A stretch of 64,000 bases of DNA from contig NC_087081.1 in the NCBI RefSeq assembly GCF_026151205.1, positions 16,294,837 through 16,358,836 on the forward strand, written 5' to 3'. This DNA is from Bolinopsis microptera (lineage: Eukaryota > Ctenophora > Tentaculata > Lobata > Bolinopsidae). Under the pieces are notes generated by a model that saw only the letters and a list, made by a program, of their open reading frames with translations, did not search any database and had not been told where the DNA came from. Of this stretch, positions 1 through 10,590 are shown in pieces (positions within the stretch are counted from its first letter, which is position 1; each line of letters begins with the position of its first letter). The position numbers and the translations under genes were made by a program.

Positions 1-355
1 CAATAACAAACCAGCTATATCACACTATACACTAGATATAACACACACTACACTAGATATAACACACACTACACTAGATATAACACACACTACACTATAA
101 TACTACACTAGATATAACACACACTACACTAGATATAACACACACTAGATATAATACTACACTAGATATAACACACACTACACTAGATATAACACACACT
201 ACACTAGATATAACACACACTACACTAGATATAACACACACTACACTAGATATAACACACACTACACTATAATACTACACTAGATATAACACACACTACA
301 CTAGATATAACACACACTAGATATAATACTACACTAGATATAACACTAGATATAG
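1..355. repeat. 21-bp minisatellite
   Basis: Tandem copies of a roughly 21-bp unit containing ACACTAGATATAACACAC, with shorter variant units mixed in. It runs off the left edge of the window. No coding signal. Confidence 0.9.
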
Positions 356-433
356 TTAGCAAGAGTTAGGTAATAATATACACTGTGATTAACATTAAGT
401 ACTAGGTAGGTGGGTCTATACTCTATAGTGTGT

Positions 434-655
434 AGTGCAGTGTAGTGTAGTGTAGTGTAGTGTAATGTAATGTAATGTAATGTGTGTAGTGTAGTGTAGT
501 GTAGTGTAGTGTAGTGTAGTGTAGTGTAGTGTAATGTGGTGTAGTGTGTAGTGTAATGTGGTGTAGTGTGGTGTAGTGTAATGTAGTTTAGTGTAGTTTA
601 GTGTAGTGTAATGTAATGTAATGTAATGTAATGTAGTGTAGTTTAGTGTAGTGCG
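434..655. repeat. (GTGTA)n simple repeat
   Basis: Pentanucleotide GTGTA repeated with GTAAT variants. It is the approximate complement in base content of the ACACT-rich array at the left edge, so the two arrays together make a loosely inverted pair. Confidence 0.9.
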
Positions 656-1826
656 TATAAAACATTGCGTAAGGTTAGGCTAACAGGTTCATTCTGCACC
701 AGTGTAACACAGAGTAATTTACAGTACTCAAATTACAGAATACTTGTGGAATGTAGCAGTGAGACGATTATTCCAGTTGAGAAGATCAGTGTAGCATCCT
801 AATTTCTACTTTTCTACATTTTCTACTTCCTACTTCACACATAACACACATAACTACACTACACACTACACTGGTTTGTACTCCAGTGACAGGAATTATT
901 AAATGTTCAAAAAAAACATGTACATATATTATCTTTGTAACAACAATCTACTATATATATGTATATATATTATATACATTATAATACAAAGATAATAAAT
1001 GTACAAAGATAATAAATGCATTGAATGCATTCGAGTGTATAAATTATAATACACTCATGTTATATAAGTAGCACAAGTTCATTCTATTCAGCATTATGTG
1101 TATAAAATGTGGTCCTTATTGCTAATAAAATGTACTTGTTTCTTAAACCAGCCTCTTTTAACTAGATAATAACTTATTTAAAACCACAGTTCTACTACTA
1201 CTACTACTACCACAGTTCTGTAATCTCAAACCTCTCCACGTTCTACTGTTCTATGTTTACCTAGTTACAAAGTTAAGTCCCGTTATCAAGTATCTTATGG
1301 GGGCATGAAGAACCCCCCTCCCTACCCCCTTAAGGGGCATGAAGACCCCCCCTCCCTGCCCCCTTAATTAACAACTAAAATACTCAATACTGATCCCCTC
1401 ACTGAGATTCTTATATTCTGAAATAGTTTTGGTACTCAACTTGGCAATATTCCTCTGTGAGTTGATCGTATAATTTACCAATAAATTAACGTGTAGCAGC
1501 TAATGGGCCGAAGTAGCAGATGCTATAATATTATGTTATACAGTGACTGTTGTCATTGGTTAAAGTTAAGTATAATATTTACCAGTGTCATTAATTGTCT
1601 GATCGAACAAATATGGCACTGCAGATAGAAAAGTCATGTCGCCCACACTAGGCTCTACACATAGCTGTGTGGGATTTGGGCGTCTTTCAGCACAGATCAC
1701 AGGTACAGTGTGTTATGTTCAATAGTTCATATCACCGTTAATATCATGATCACTCTACATATTACTGTCAGACGAAAAATAAGTTTAACTGATAATAAAC
1801 TAGAAATTAAATACACAACAATTTAA
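656..1826. other. Intronic or intergenic DNA, no gene seen
   Basis: AT-rich DNA with no convincing coding exon. It probably belongs to the large intron of the kinase gene to the right, because the next expected kinase exon (after HRDIK) is not found here. A 33-bp direct duplication rich in C-runs and the words GGGGCATGAAGA lies at about 1299-1365. Confidence 0.5.
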
Positions 1827-1830
1827 TTAA

Positions 1831-2258
1831 AGGGTCACAACGACAGAGATTTCATTTCCATTAATTACCAATTGTTACCGCCACATACGGAGATCACCGT
1901 GTTACTATTTAATGAGTGAAATTCCGAACATTCTAGCTCACTCACACTCCAAGTTAGGGGCTGATCTAATTACGGCCTAGGGGTAAGCTTGTGACGTAGA
2001 TATTTCCATAGCAGTAAGAATGAGGCGTGTGAATTGGTATTTGTTATTTGGACAGTCCTTGTTCACGTTTTGTTTTTGTTACACGATGTGTCCGATGTGT
2101 ACAACTGATACACCCGAATGTACTTACTTCTTGAGTAAGAATTATAATAGTTTATATTAAATATATAAGGCAATTAATTGACAGTTAGTGTAACAGTAAG
2201 TATAAGATAATGGGGAAAGATACTATTGTTTATATTTGTATAGACAGTTCATGACATG
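1831..2258 (+). repeat. Left terminal inverted repeat of the Kolobok-like element
   Basis: Inverted match to 4056-4472. It is best conserved from about 1904 inwards. The terminal 13 bases AGGGTCACAACGA are conserved at both ends; the stretch just inside them is diverged. Confidence 0.88.
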
Positions 2259-3260
2259 CGGGAATTTTTCTTAGTAAGTAGTACTTCTTTTGATGGCGCA
2301 GTTTGACAATGAAACGTTTTAGGAATTGGAGCTCTGATATATGATGATACGTCTAGTTTAATGATGCTGTTATTCTTGATATTTTCAAATATTTCTTCAA
2401 GGATTCTCTTCTTAAATGAGACATTGTCGAAAATGCTCCTTTCTTTAAGAAAGTGCTGCTTATTTGCCCGTGACCACTGGCGGACAGAATACATTTTCAG
2501 CTTGTTATTAGGGTCGAGGTAACAATTGTTCTGAATTGCTGTCAGCATTGTGAGGATTATTGTGGTCGTCATGCCGAATCCTGTTGATTTCGGAAGCTTT
2601 CCAACTTTCCAGTATGCACAAACTTACAGCATTTTTTGCAGTCATTGCTGAACCCGGTAGCAGTTATCACTTTGAATACCGCTTTGGAATCACCATCCCC
2701 AATACTGAACCACTGAGTTGCCCTGTCTTCTCTTACCAATAGTTGAGGGTGGAAGCATTGCTTCACCGTTTTTGGTTTAGAAGGATAGGGTCGTGAACCA
2801 ACACGCATTAGGCTGGGCTGCTTGTGAACCACTGTTCTTCTTCCCCAATTATGTATGTTAAGAAGATGGAACAGCGAGGAATAATACATTTCTAAGAGGA
2901 GATCGGCATTACCTTTACAATTCTGACAACACCACCAAAAGTGTCGAATTATTGAGCGGGTCCACAATCCAACTTTAGGGTGTTTCTTTGCACATGCTGT
3001 CAGCTTTTTGAGGAGGTTCTTTCCCATGTGCCATACATCATATAATGCGTGAAATATTGCGGGGAACACGTTCTTCATCATAGCTCCAATACCCTTATGT
3101 CTGTCTGTCACAAAATCACCAATATCCAACTTGATCTCGTTGACTAGAATATCGAGCAGCAGCTGACAAGCCTGCTTTTCAAGTTCACCTGTAAATTGAC
3201 CTCTTTGGATGACACAACAATCTACAATTTCGTTTGTTGTACAATGCATTATTGAATAGG
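2249..3260 (-). pseudogene. Kolobok-type transposase remnant
   Basis: Two overlapping reading frames on the minus strand. The first (3249 to 2569, 226 codons from its first Met; open upstream) contains the order IVDCCVIQRGQ, DFVTDRHKGIGAMM, FHALYDVWHMGKNLLKKL and FVHTGKLESF. These match the catalytic region of Kolobok transposases as I know them, in which the 'TDRH' Asp and the 'DxWH' segment are conserved. The second frame (2572 to 2249, 107 codons) continues the C-terminal part after a frame change and an apparent short loss after KLESF. Usual transposases of this family are several hundred residues longer, so the N-terminal third is missing. A good 3' splice site (TTTTCTGTTCCCAG) ends at about 3282 on this strand, so an upstream exon may have been lost. 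Confidence 0.72.
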
Positions 3261-3286
3261 TGCAGTACTTGGCTGTAAATCCTGGG

Positions 3287-3849
3287 AACAGAAAATGATG
3301 TTACAACTGATGAGGAATGGTTGCTAAAAACATTAACAGAGGTATCTGATCAAAGAGTTTTACAAGACATCAGTTTTGATCCTAAAATTCAAGTAAGTGA
3401 TCATGAGGATGATGCAGAACTCAGCACCAATGGATATATGCATCTTGCGACACAGATGAAGATGAAGAAGTGAAAAAGGAAGAATTCAACCTTAGACTAG
3501 TCGATATAGGTTCTTGGTGCAAGTGTGGTAATTGTGCTGTATTGGGCACGGAGAATGTTATTGCTGCCAAGAAAGTACGCATATCAGCGAAATTATATTG
3601 GATATTGAAAAAGTTTCATGTGTTACAGATTGCGAACTTTTCTCAGCTGGAATCAGAAACCGAAAGATGCTACAAATGTGCTCTTTCGATATGATGCAGA
3701 AAAGTATTCCCGTCGAAAAAGAAGGGAACATAAAACCGGAAGGAGTCCGTTATGCAGCCTACAGAAACTTTTTGAACATGTGCGAACTACGGTTCATCGG
3801 GAAAAATTGGAGATATGTCCTTCCAGCATGTGCTATTATGAAGATTTGA
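3287..3849 (+). pseudogene. P2X7 ballast-domain-like protein, frameshifted
   Basis: Coding-like sequence on the plus strand, divergent from the transposase. It begins with an acidic stretch (TTDEEW, DHEDDAE). Next, from about 3470, comes LVDIGSWCKCGNC, and then in another frame from 3532 GECYCCQE and RYAAYRNFLNM, ending with RYVLPACAIMKI. The WCxCGxC, CYCCQE, YRxF and LPxCAxxKI blocks, in this order, are those of the cysteine-rich zinc domain known from the P2X7 receptor C-terminus and from free-standing relatives in invertebrates. At least one frameshift (around 3540-3560) and an upstream stop break it. It may be part of the transposon's own protein or a captured domain. Confidence 0.65.
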
Positions 3850-4055
3850 TCTCTATACCCGTCAGACGACGGAAAATACAAAGCATTTGTAGCGTCGGAA
3901 TTTTTTATGAGGATTTAAGTTGATGTATTTTAATATATAGATTTATTTCCATATGTCAATTTAAATATTATTTCCTATGTTAATATAAACGCAGAAACTA
4001 AGGCCTTTTAAGAGTTAAAAATCCGATGAGATCTGCAAAAAATATCGAATTTCCA

Positions 4056-4472
4056 CATGTCATGAACTGTCTATATAAATATAAAACAATAGTATCTTTC
4101 CCCATTATCTTATACTTACTGTTACACTAACTGTCAATTAATTGCCTTATATATTTAATATAAACTATTATAATTCTTACTCAAGAAGTAAGTACATTCG
4201 GGTGTATCAGTTGTACACATCGGACACATCGTGTAACAAAAACAAAACGTGAACAAGGACTGTCCAAATAACAAATACCAATTCACACGCATCATTCTTA
4301 CTGCTATGGAAATATCTACGTCACAAGCTTACCCCTAGGCCGTAATTAGATCAGCCCCTAACTTGGAGTGTGAGTGAGCTAGAGTGTTCGGAATTTCACT
4401 AAATGATACCATTTAACGAACCAAACAACTGGTTAAAAGCTCATGGCATTCTAGGTGTATCGTTGTGACCCT
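4056..4472 (-). repeat. Right terminal inverted repeat of the Kolobok-like element
   Basis: Reverse-complement partner of 1831-2258, followed by the TTAA duplication at 4473-4476. Confidence 0.88.
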
Positions 4473-4486
4473 TTAATGGTACATAC

Positions 4487-6273
4487 CTTAATGTCCCTGT
4501 GTACAGTGTTCCTCATGTGGAGATAAGACAACCCTTTCAGGGTTTCTCTGCTCATGAACGCGATCTGATCTTCTTTTAAAGGTCCGTTAACTCGGTACAG
4601 GTCCTGCACACTACCTGACAGAATAGTTTTATGAAGGAGCAGCTTTTTTTTTCAAAAAGTGGCCTGAAATGAGGCGGAAATTGTGATGAAAAGTTAATTT
4701 ACTTTAGAATAGTTGGTAGCGAGGAGTTACAATAAAGTGAGCAAATGTCTGGAACGAAGTAATTGAGCTGAGTAAAAACTTATACTTGATACTTGTTATC
4801 TGTCACAAGTGTTAAACTTCTTAACGCTGTGCGAGGAAGAGAGATAACATTAGAATGTGAGTAGATAATTTCGAGTAATGATCTAGATCTTCCACACAGA
4901 TCAAGTGCAAGTTACACATATATTCGCACATATTTCTACTATGTAACGGTGTTAATAGCCGACTAACTTAACACTTCAGACAATTCTTTTAAAGAGGTAT
5001 ACCGGTGGAATGTGACACGATAATATTATTGTTTATCACAATAAGTACATTGTTCTTATCTGTGGGTACTCTCTCACATGCTACCATATTATGTGTTATA
5101 TTTAAGTATACATTATGTCACTACAAGTGCTTCACTATGTTCGTATAATGGTGTTTTAGTACTTCTCGTACTACTCAGTATATAATTGTATACATTGTAT
5201 AACTGTACCAGAAGGAGTTTTCAATGACATGATTGACGATTGTAAGTCCATCATTAATATTAAGTATAAATTATTGAGAAATCATCTTTATGAGCATACA
5301 AATACCGATATTTGATAAGTACATAAAGATTGTTCTTTTATTCAAATTTCTGATTGTTTCTGAATAGACTCAGTGAAGACAGATTCTAATGGAAATAAAT
5401 AGCTGAATAACGTATCGACATTTCTACGTCATACTCATATTCTCAAATTATTTGTTATATAGTAGTGTTTAAAGTATTAAAATAGTTTTAATAACACTAC
5501 ACGAATACACCAGATTATATAAAGATTAATAACTTACCTCCACTGCAGTATTCCATAGTGATCCAGAGTCTATCCTTACTGAGGTAACTGCCCATGTAGG
5601 CCACAATGTTTGGGTGTTTGCATTCTTGGAGGATGATAACCTGCCAAGATAACAGTAAAAACCAAAGTAAATAATAAATTAGTGCATGTTTGGACTTTCT
5701 AAATTTGGCTAAATTCGGCTTGATTAAATAGACATTTAAAAACATTTGTGGTAAATACAGTAAGAGTTAATATTGTTGTTAAAGCCCAAGACATACCTAA
5801 CTCCTAAGTGGAGAAAGTTATTTTAGTTTTAGTAGATTACTTATCAGATTTTTAATTTGTTTATACAATTTATTTATTTGAATAAAGTTTTATAATAAAG
5901 TTCACCTCTTGCTGAATTGCTGCCCAGTCGTCTCCAGCATCTATCTTTACAATTTTAACTGCTGTCTCTGCCCCTCCATCAATGTAGCGAGCCTAGTGAG
6001 AGTTATCATTAAATGTGGACTTGCGTACTACACAACTAACTATTTCTCGAAAACATCTCTGAATTATAATAGATATTAAGAAAGGAAGGTGAAGTTAATA
6101 TAGCTGTGAAATGTATTTCTATTAGATTTAAATTAAAGTTGTCAGCTTACTTGGTACACTTCTCCATATGTTCCACTCCCAATCTTTTTCAGGAGCTCTA
6201 TGTCCTGCTGGGGGTTCTTTTTGGAATACTTAAGATTGGTGTTGATGGCATTTGGCATGGGGCATTTCGACAT
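4487..6273 (-). CDS. MAP4K: MAP4K/GCK-family kinase, first four coding exons
   Basis: Four exons on the minus strand: 6273-6151, 5992-5906, 5640-5538 and 4614-4487, all with GT/AG borders and consistent phase (441 bases, 147 residues). The start ATG at 6273 lies in AGAAGATGT. The protein shows the glycine loop GSGTYG (residues 32-37), the ATP lysine in TAVK (54), the helix-C Glu in QQE (70), and [20 protein letters not shown] and HRDIK (143-147). NPQQDIELL before the loop and [13 protein letters not shown] are typical of germinal-centre kinases of the MAP4K3/MAP4K5 type, which act upstream of JNK and TOR signalling. The rest of the kinase domain and the citron-homology region lie beyond the left edge. 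The Kolobok-like element sits in intron 4. Confidence 0.9.
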
Positions 6274-6488
6274 CTTCTGTTATCAATAAATAGTACTTCT
6301 CATCTAATGTCTTGAATATAATATGCTACATCTTGTGACCATACTAAGTTATGGGGATATTGGTGGTGAAAAGTGAAAGTTAAAACAGGGTATAATTGTA
6401 ATCTCTACTATAATTCAAAGAATTATTTCTGATGTATGTACGTACGACCGCCCACGTGCAAATTTGATGAGAAATATGAACTTGCGTA

Positions 6489-6502
6489 GTTACCACGGTA
6501 AC
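6489..6502. promoter_or_regulatory. Candidate RFX X-box upstream of the kinase gene
   Basis: GTTACCACGGTAAC is a near-perfect palindrome fitting the RFX-factor X-box consensus (GTNRCC, spacer, RGYAAC). It lies about 220 bp upstream of the kinase ATG, in a patch with CpG and ACGCGCGC. Function is inferred from motif and position only. Confidence 0.4.
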
Positions 6503-6514
6503 GAGGGTATTTGA

Positions 6515-6842
6515 GTTATTACACGCGCGCACATGCACGTGCAATGATTGTTTTAACGTCATTTTGATCGGTTTTGTTGATATTACGCTGTGTTAAGTAC
6601 AAGCAACATTTAAATCGGCTGTATCTTTGGTTGTGACGGATATTTTTTGACGCGATTTAAACTTATTAACAAAAAATACTATTAGCTTTCTCCCTGTCAC
6701 CTGTGACCACGGGTTTTCTAGTTTAATTATGATTTAAGGAAGAACGCCAAAAAATTTGAAAAAAGTCTCCAAGGTAACAATATGGCAACAAAAAATGAAA
6801 GCAGCAAGTGGTAACTTTAATTTTTGGTTATGACAACAATTT
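6515..6842. other. No gene seen
   Basis: AT-rich spacer between the kinase 5' region and a LINE fragment. A CRE-like AACGTCATT lies at about 6553. Nothing else could be supported. Confidence 0.4.
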
Positions 6843-8014
6843 TGTTGAAGCAGTAACTAAATTATTTCAAAAGTGTTCAGATACAGGATCTTTACCTGCA
6901 GTGTGGAAATCTGCATCTGTTCTAGCATTATTTAAAAAGGGTATTTAATCGGACCCCTTAAATTAGGGGTCGTTCACATATTACGTAATCAGCCGAGGGG
7001 GGAGGGGGGGTTTCCAAATGCTTACGGTTGATTACAGGGGGGGGGGGGGGTTTCGGTCGTTGATTACGTAATCAAAATTTTCTTTTTTACCCTCTAGAAT
7101 AATAACAGTTTGACAATATTTTAATTCAAATTCCACTCAATTTCACTCTGATAGTGATACAATTTAGAAATTGATCGAATATCCGGCTATTATAGGAAGT
7201 AGTTTAGAAGGTGCTTGGCCGGATATCATAGCAATGATTTCGGCTCATCATGATACTGATAGCATGATCAGGGTAGCATGAAACGTAGAGAAAAGTGTTT
7301 TCTAGGAAAAAAGTCAAGGGGGGGGGGGGGGGGGGGGGTCAGGCCATGATTACGTAATATTGCTGTCAGGAGGGGGGGGGGGGGTTGGGTCTTGATTACG
7401 GTTGATTACGGAAGGGGGGAGGGGGCCGGGGGTAAAAATTGCTAAAATATTGATTACGTAATATGTGAATGACCCCTTATAGACCAGTTTCATTAACTTG
7501 TATTTTGTGCAAAGTGTATGAAAAGTTGGTGAGAGCACATGTATTAAATTTTCTAGAACATCGAATTTCGAAGCATCAGCATGGATTTGTTAAGGGTAAA
7601 TCGTGTTTATCTAATCTTTTAGAGACATTTGATGATATTCTTGACATTTTAGACGAAGGTGCCCCGGTTGATCTTCTATACTTTGATTTTAGTAAGGCGT
7701 TCGACACAGTCCCCCACTTTAGACTATTGTCTAAATTAGAAGGCTTTGGTGTCAAAGGAAATGTTTTAGATGTTATTAAAGATTTTCTGACAGACAGGAC
7801 TATGAGGGTTTGTGTAGAAGGACAATGGTCCGAGGTTAAACATGTTTTATCTGGTGTTCCTCAGGGGTCAGTTCTAGGCCCTCTCCTATTCATTCTGTAT
7901 ATAAATGATTTGCCTGACCTTGTAAAAAATAAGATTAAGTTATTTGCTGATGATCTTAAATTAATTGTAATGCAGCTAAGCACGGTAGTGTTGCTGAAGA
8001 TATTGAAGAATTAG
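6843..8014 (+). pseudogene. LINE reverse transcriptase fragment, split by a MITE
   Basis: Reading starts at about 6843 (LPAVWKSASVLALFKKG), is interrupted by the MITE at 6966-7476, and resumes at once with YRPVSLTCILCKVYEKLV. Further RT blocks follow: QHGFVKGKSCLSNL, LYFDFSKAFDTVPH (first catalytic Asp), LSGVPQGSVLGPLLF and LFADDLKLI (catalytic DD). This order and spacing fit the fingers and palm of a jockey/CR1-type non-LTR RT. The endonuclease and the C-terminal part are missing, and there is an in-frame stop just before the MITE. Only about 215 codons of RT remain. Confidence 0.85.
6966..7476. mobile_element. G-rich MITE, copy 1 (TWA target, Harbinger-like)
   Basis: Flanked by TTA on both sides (6963-6965 and 7477-7479). 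The ends are inverted repeats GGGGTCGTTCACATATTACG and its slightly changed complement. The interior has several long runs of G, one of about 20, each next to GATTAC or TTACGTAATC words. The surrounding LINE reading continues across the site, which fixes the borders. A 3-bp TWA duplication points to PIF/Harbinger. Confidence 0.85.
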
Positions 8015-8039
8015 AATATGGCACAGTACAGTGTGGTAC

Positions 8040-8167
8040 TCCATCTTACTGGCCAGCTTCTTAACCAGTCTTTCAGCTTCACCACCCATTCCACCAGAAG
8101 TCGAGAAAACTAAAGGTGTGAAGCTTCCTTTCTCCACTTCAAGAACCCGACCCTTGCGTTGTAACAT
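8040..8167 (-). pseudogene. Retroelement R, C-terminal fragment
   Basis: Minus-strand reading with GRVLEVEKGSFTPLVFS, then TSGGMG and RLVKKLASK. The block EVExxxFTPLVFSxxGGMG closes the RT polyprotein of a retroelement family common in cnidarians and sponges. Three relatives lie at 35850, 39065 and 41810. It is abutted by a LINE RT fragment in the other orientation, so it is an isolated piece. Confidence 0.55.
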
Positions 8168-8667
8168 CGCTTTTTCTCATTTTCATGGGACTGGTACATC
8201 GCTGGGATCGATTTGCTTGCATTGGAGGGGGCTGGGGTATGAAATACCCTTACATCAAAAAATGTGGAAAATTTGGAACCTAAATGATTTGGAACCTAAA
8301 TGGGGATTGCTTTTCAGGTTTCTTTGTATCCTGACTTGTTTTCGTGGCACACCTGTGCATTTTAAGTTGTTGTACCACTTAAGTTGTTGTACCACTTAAC
8401 TATAATCTATAAGTTTTCATTATTATTTTTATTTACATTTCATAATTAAGTGGATTTTTCAAGTCACTCCAATGAAATTTATAAAGTAAACATTTGACGT
8501 GTTGCTTGTCTTCCTTTTCGCAAGATCCGTAATCGCGCATATTATTAATTATGATATTGAAATATGTCAACCTCATTATCTGCTACTAAGGTGTGCCATA
8601 TATGTAATGATATTGGTACTGTTCCTCTTGTTATGGTAAAGAGGCTTTCCCTGGCTTCCCAAGTTTT

Positions 8668-9040
8668 ATGAAGACAGCTGACTCAACACCCGCAACATGG
8701 GGTTTGCTCAAGGGACCTTTTATTAAAGAGACATTTGGCAATGCCTATGATGAAATAATCAAGTGGAAGAAAAACCTGTTCAAGGTTCCTTCTGGTGCTC
8801 AAGGTAAAGCCTATGTGAAAGGGACTTCTAAAGTCATCAACTATTATGTTAATAACTCCCCCCTTCAAAATGTGGCCATGACTGCACGTATGGTTATGCC
8901 AGCCCTGCTCCTTCAAAAACCCTCCAAACGATCTAAAACAAAGGACCATGTCAGACATCTTGAAGATCGCCTCAAACTTTGGGAAAAGGGGGACATCAAG
9001 GGCCTCATCAAAGAAGGTAAAGCTCTTCAGAAGCGTATAA
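8668..9040 (+). pseudogene. Retroelement R, N-terminal coding region
   Basis: Contains WGLLKGPFIKETFGNAYDE, WKKNLFKVPSGAQGKAYV, MPALLLQKPSKRSK and LEDRLKLWEKGDIKGLIKEG. The same blocks precede the RT domain in this family. The reading is cut by the transposon at 9041 and the family sequence resumes just after its right-hand target duplication at 11885. Confidence 0.6.
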
Positions 9041-9872
9041 GGACACGTTCATTGAAGTTTGAGGATATTGGTAAATATTAGTGACCCTACTGAATGGCAC
9101 GATGATGTAAAATGTGTCACACTATGAAACTATATAAACCCTCTAACCCTAAGATAATCGTTTCATCCTCTAGATAAACTTTGTCGCATAACGATATCTT
9201 TATCAGACGATAAGATATCGCTTAAATGCGGCCGGCAGTGAGTTGTAAACTTTGTCACACTATAAAAACGTGACGGAGTTTATATGGACCCCTTGTTGCC
9301 GTGTTTGACCAAATTTTCGAATTTCCAATTCATAGAATAGCTGTATATGACTATTATCTACATATTTAGCGACTTTTTTCCTTAAATGGTAGCACCATGT
9401 AAACTCCGTCACACATTTAAGAAATTTATATGAGGGATGTTTATGACATCCTGACAAGAAATGCCGAATAGTCTAGCATTATTTTGTGAGCTGAATGTGT
9501 TTGGAATTGTTCACATATTTCATTGTTATAGGCAAATACAAATACAGAAGGCAGAAATAGGTAAATTTAGTCACATAAATTTGTATGATATCTCAACATG
9601 TGTGAAATTGAGTAAATATTAGTATACCAACTTAAACACCCTATATTACGTACTATGAATCAATTAACAATATTTCAACCATACGCCGGTCATATAAATT
9701 ATTATATGGCAGTGATATGTTAACATTGGATAAATTTCAACACCTGAACAGGGTAAAAATTTGTAAATTTCGTCACAAAAAAAATATTATAACTTTATTT
9801 GCTCCGTGTTGGCAAAATAACTAATTTATCGACATAGTGATGGTGATAAAGTAACATTATATACTAATTGAG

Positions 9873-10590
9873 GTATGATTCTTCAAAATAGGGGCAAGAA
9901 ATGTAAATTTCGTCACATCAGCCATTGCATTAGTTAGATAGATTTTCTTTCATATCAACTGCCCTTATTATAGTTGGAATGGATTTATACAGGAAATATA
10001 GAAACCCATGCCCATTTTTCATCACATTGAAATTATACTTTTGGGGCAGGAAAAGTGAATTTCGTCACATTTCGGTAACTTAGTATAATTAAACTCAGAA
10101 TTGTTAAACTTGAGTTCTGATGATCTGCTGAATAATAACCTACTAATAATTCCTGGAAGAATATTGAATTCTAATCGGGGTATGGTTCTTCAAAATAGGG
10201 TCAAGAAATGTAAATTTCGTCACATACGTCATTGTCAAATTTAGATACACTTTCTTTCACATCAACAGTCCTAATTATAGTTTGAAATGATTAATTCAGA
10301 GATAAGGAAATATTGAACCCATGCCCATTTTTCATCACATTGAAATTATACTGTTGGGGCAGGAAAAGTGAATTTCGTCACATCTCGGTAACTTAGTAAA
10401 ATTAAACTCAGAATTGTTAAACTTGAGTTCTGATTTGCTGAATAATAACCTACTAATAATTCCTGGAAGAATATTGAATTCTAATCGAGGCATGTTTCTT
10501 CAAAATAGGGTCAAGAAATGTAAATTTCGTCACATCAGCCATTGCATTAGTTAGATAGATTTTCTTTCATATCAACTGCCCTTATTATTA
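9873..10590 (+). repeat. ~308-bp tandem repeats, about 2.4 copies
   Basis: Units begin near GTATGATTCTTCAAAATAGG at about 9873, 10181 and 10489. Each holds GTAAATTTCGTCACAT and, 150 bp later, GTGAATTTCGTCACAT. They lie inside the ATAA-flanked transposon. Confidence 0.8.

Larger units (their letters stand above)
1831..4472. mobile_element. Kolobok-like DNA transposon with long TIRs, TTAA target site
   Basis: The element is bounded by TTAA on both sides (1827-1830 and 4473-4476). Its ends are inverted copies starting AGGGTCACAACGA. After about 55 diverged bases the inverted repeats become nearly identical for some 345 bp. TTAA duplication is known for Kolobok and piggyBac; the internal protein has the Kolobok-type motif DVWHMGKNLLKKL, which favours Kolobok. 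The element lies in intron 4 of the kinase gene, 10 bp past a splice donor. Coding capacity is interrupted, so this copy looks inactive, but near-identity of the TIRs suggests it is not old. Confidence 0.85.

Noticed and set aside
1620-1720. Possible next exon of the kinase gene on the minus strand
   Set aside because: The reading LCAERRPNPTQLC does not match the expected GANILL...DFG segment and lacks clear splice sites.
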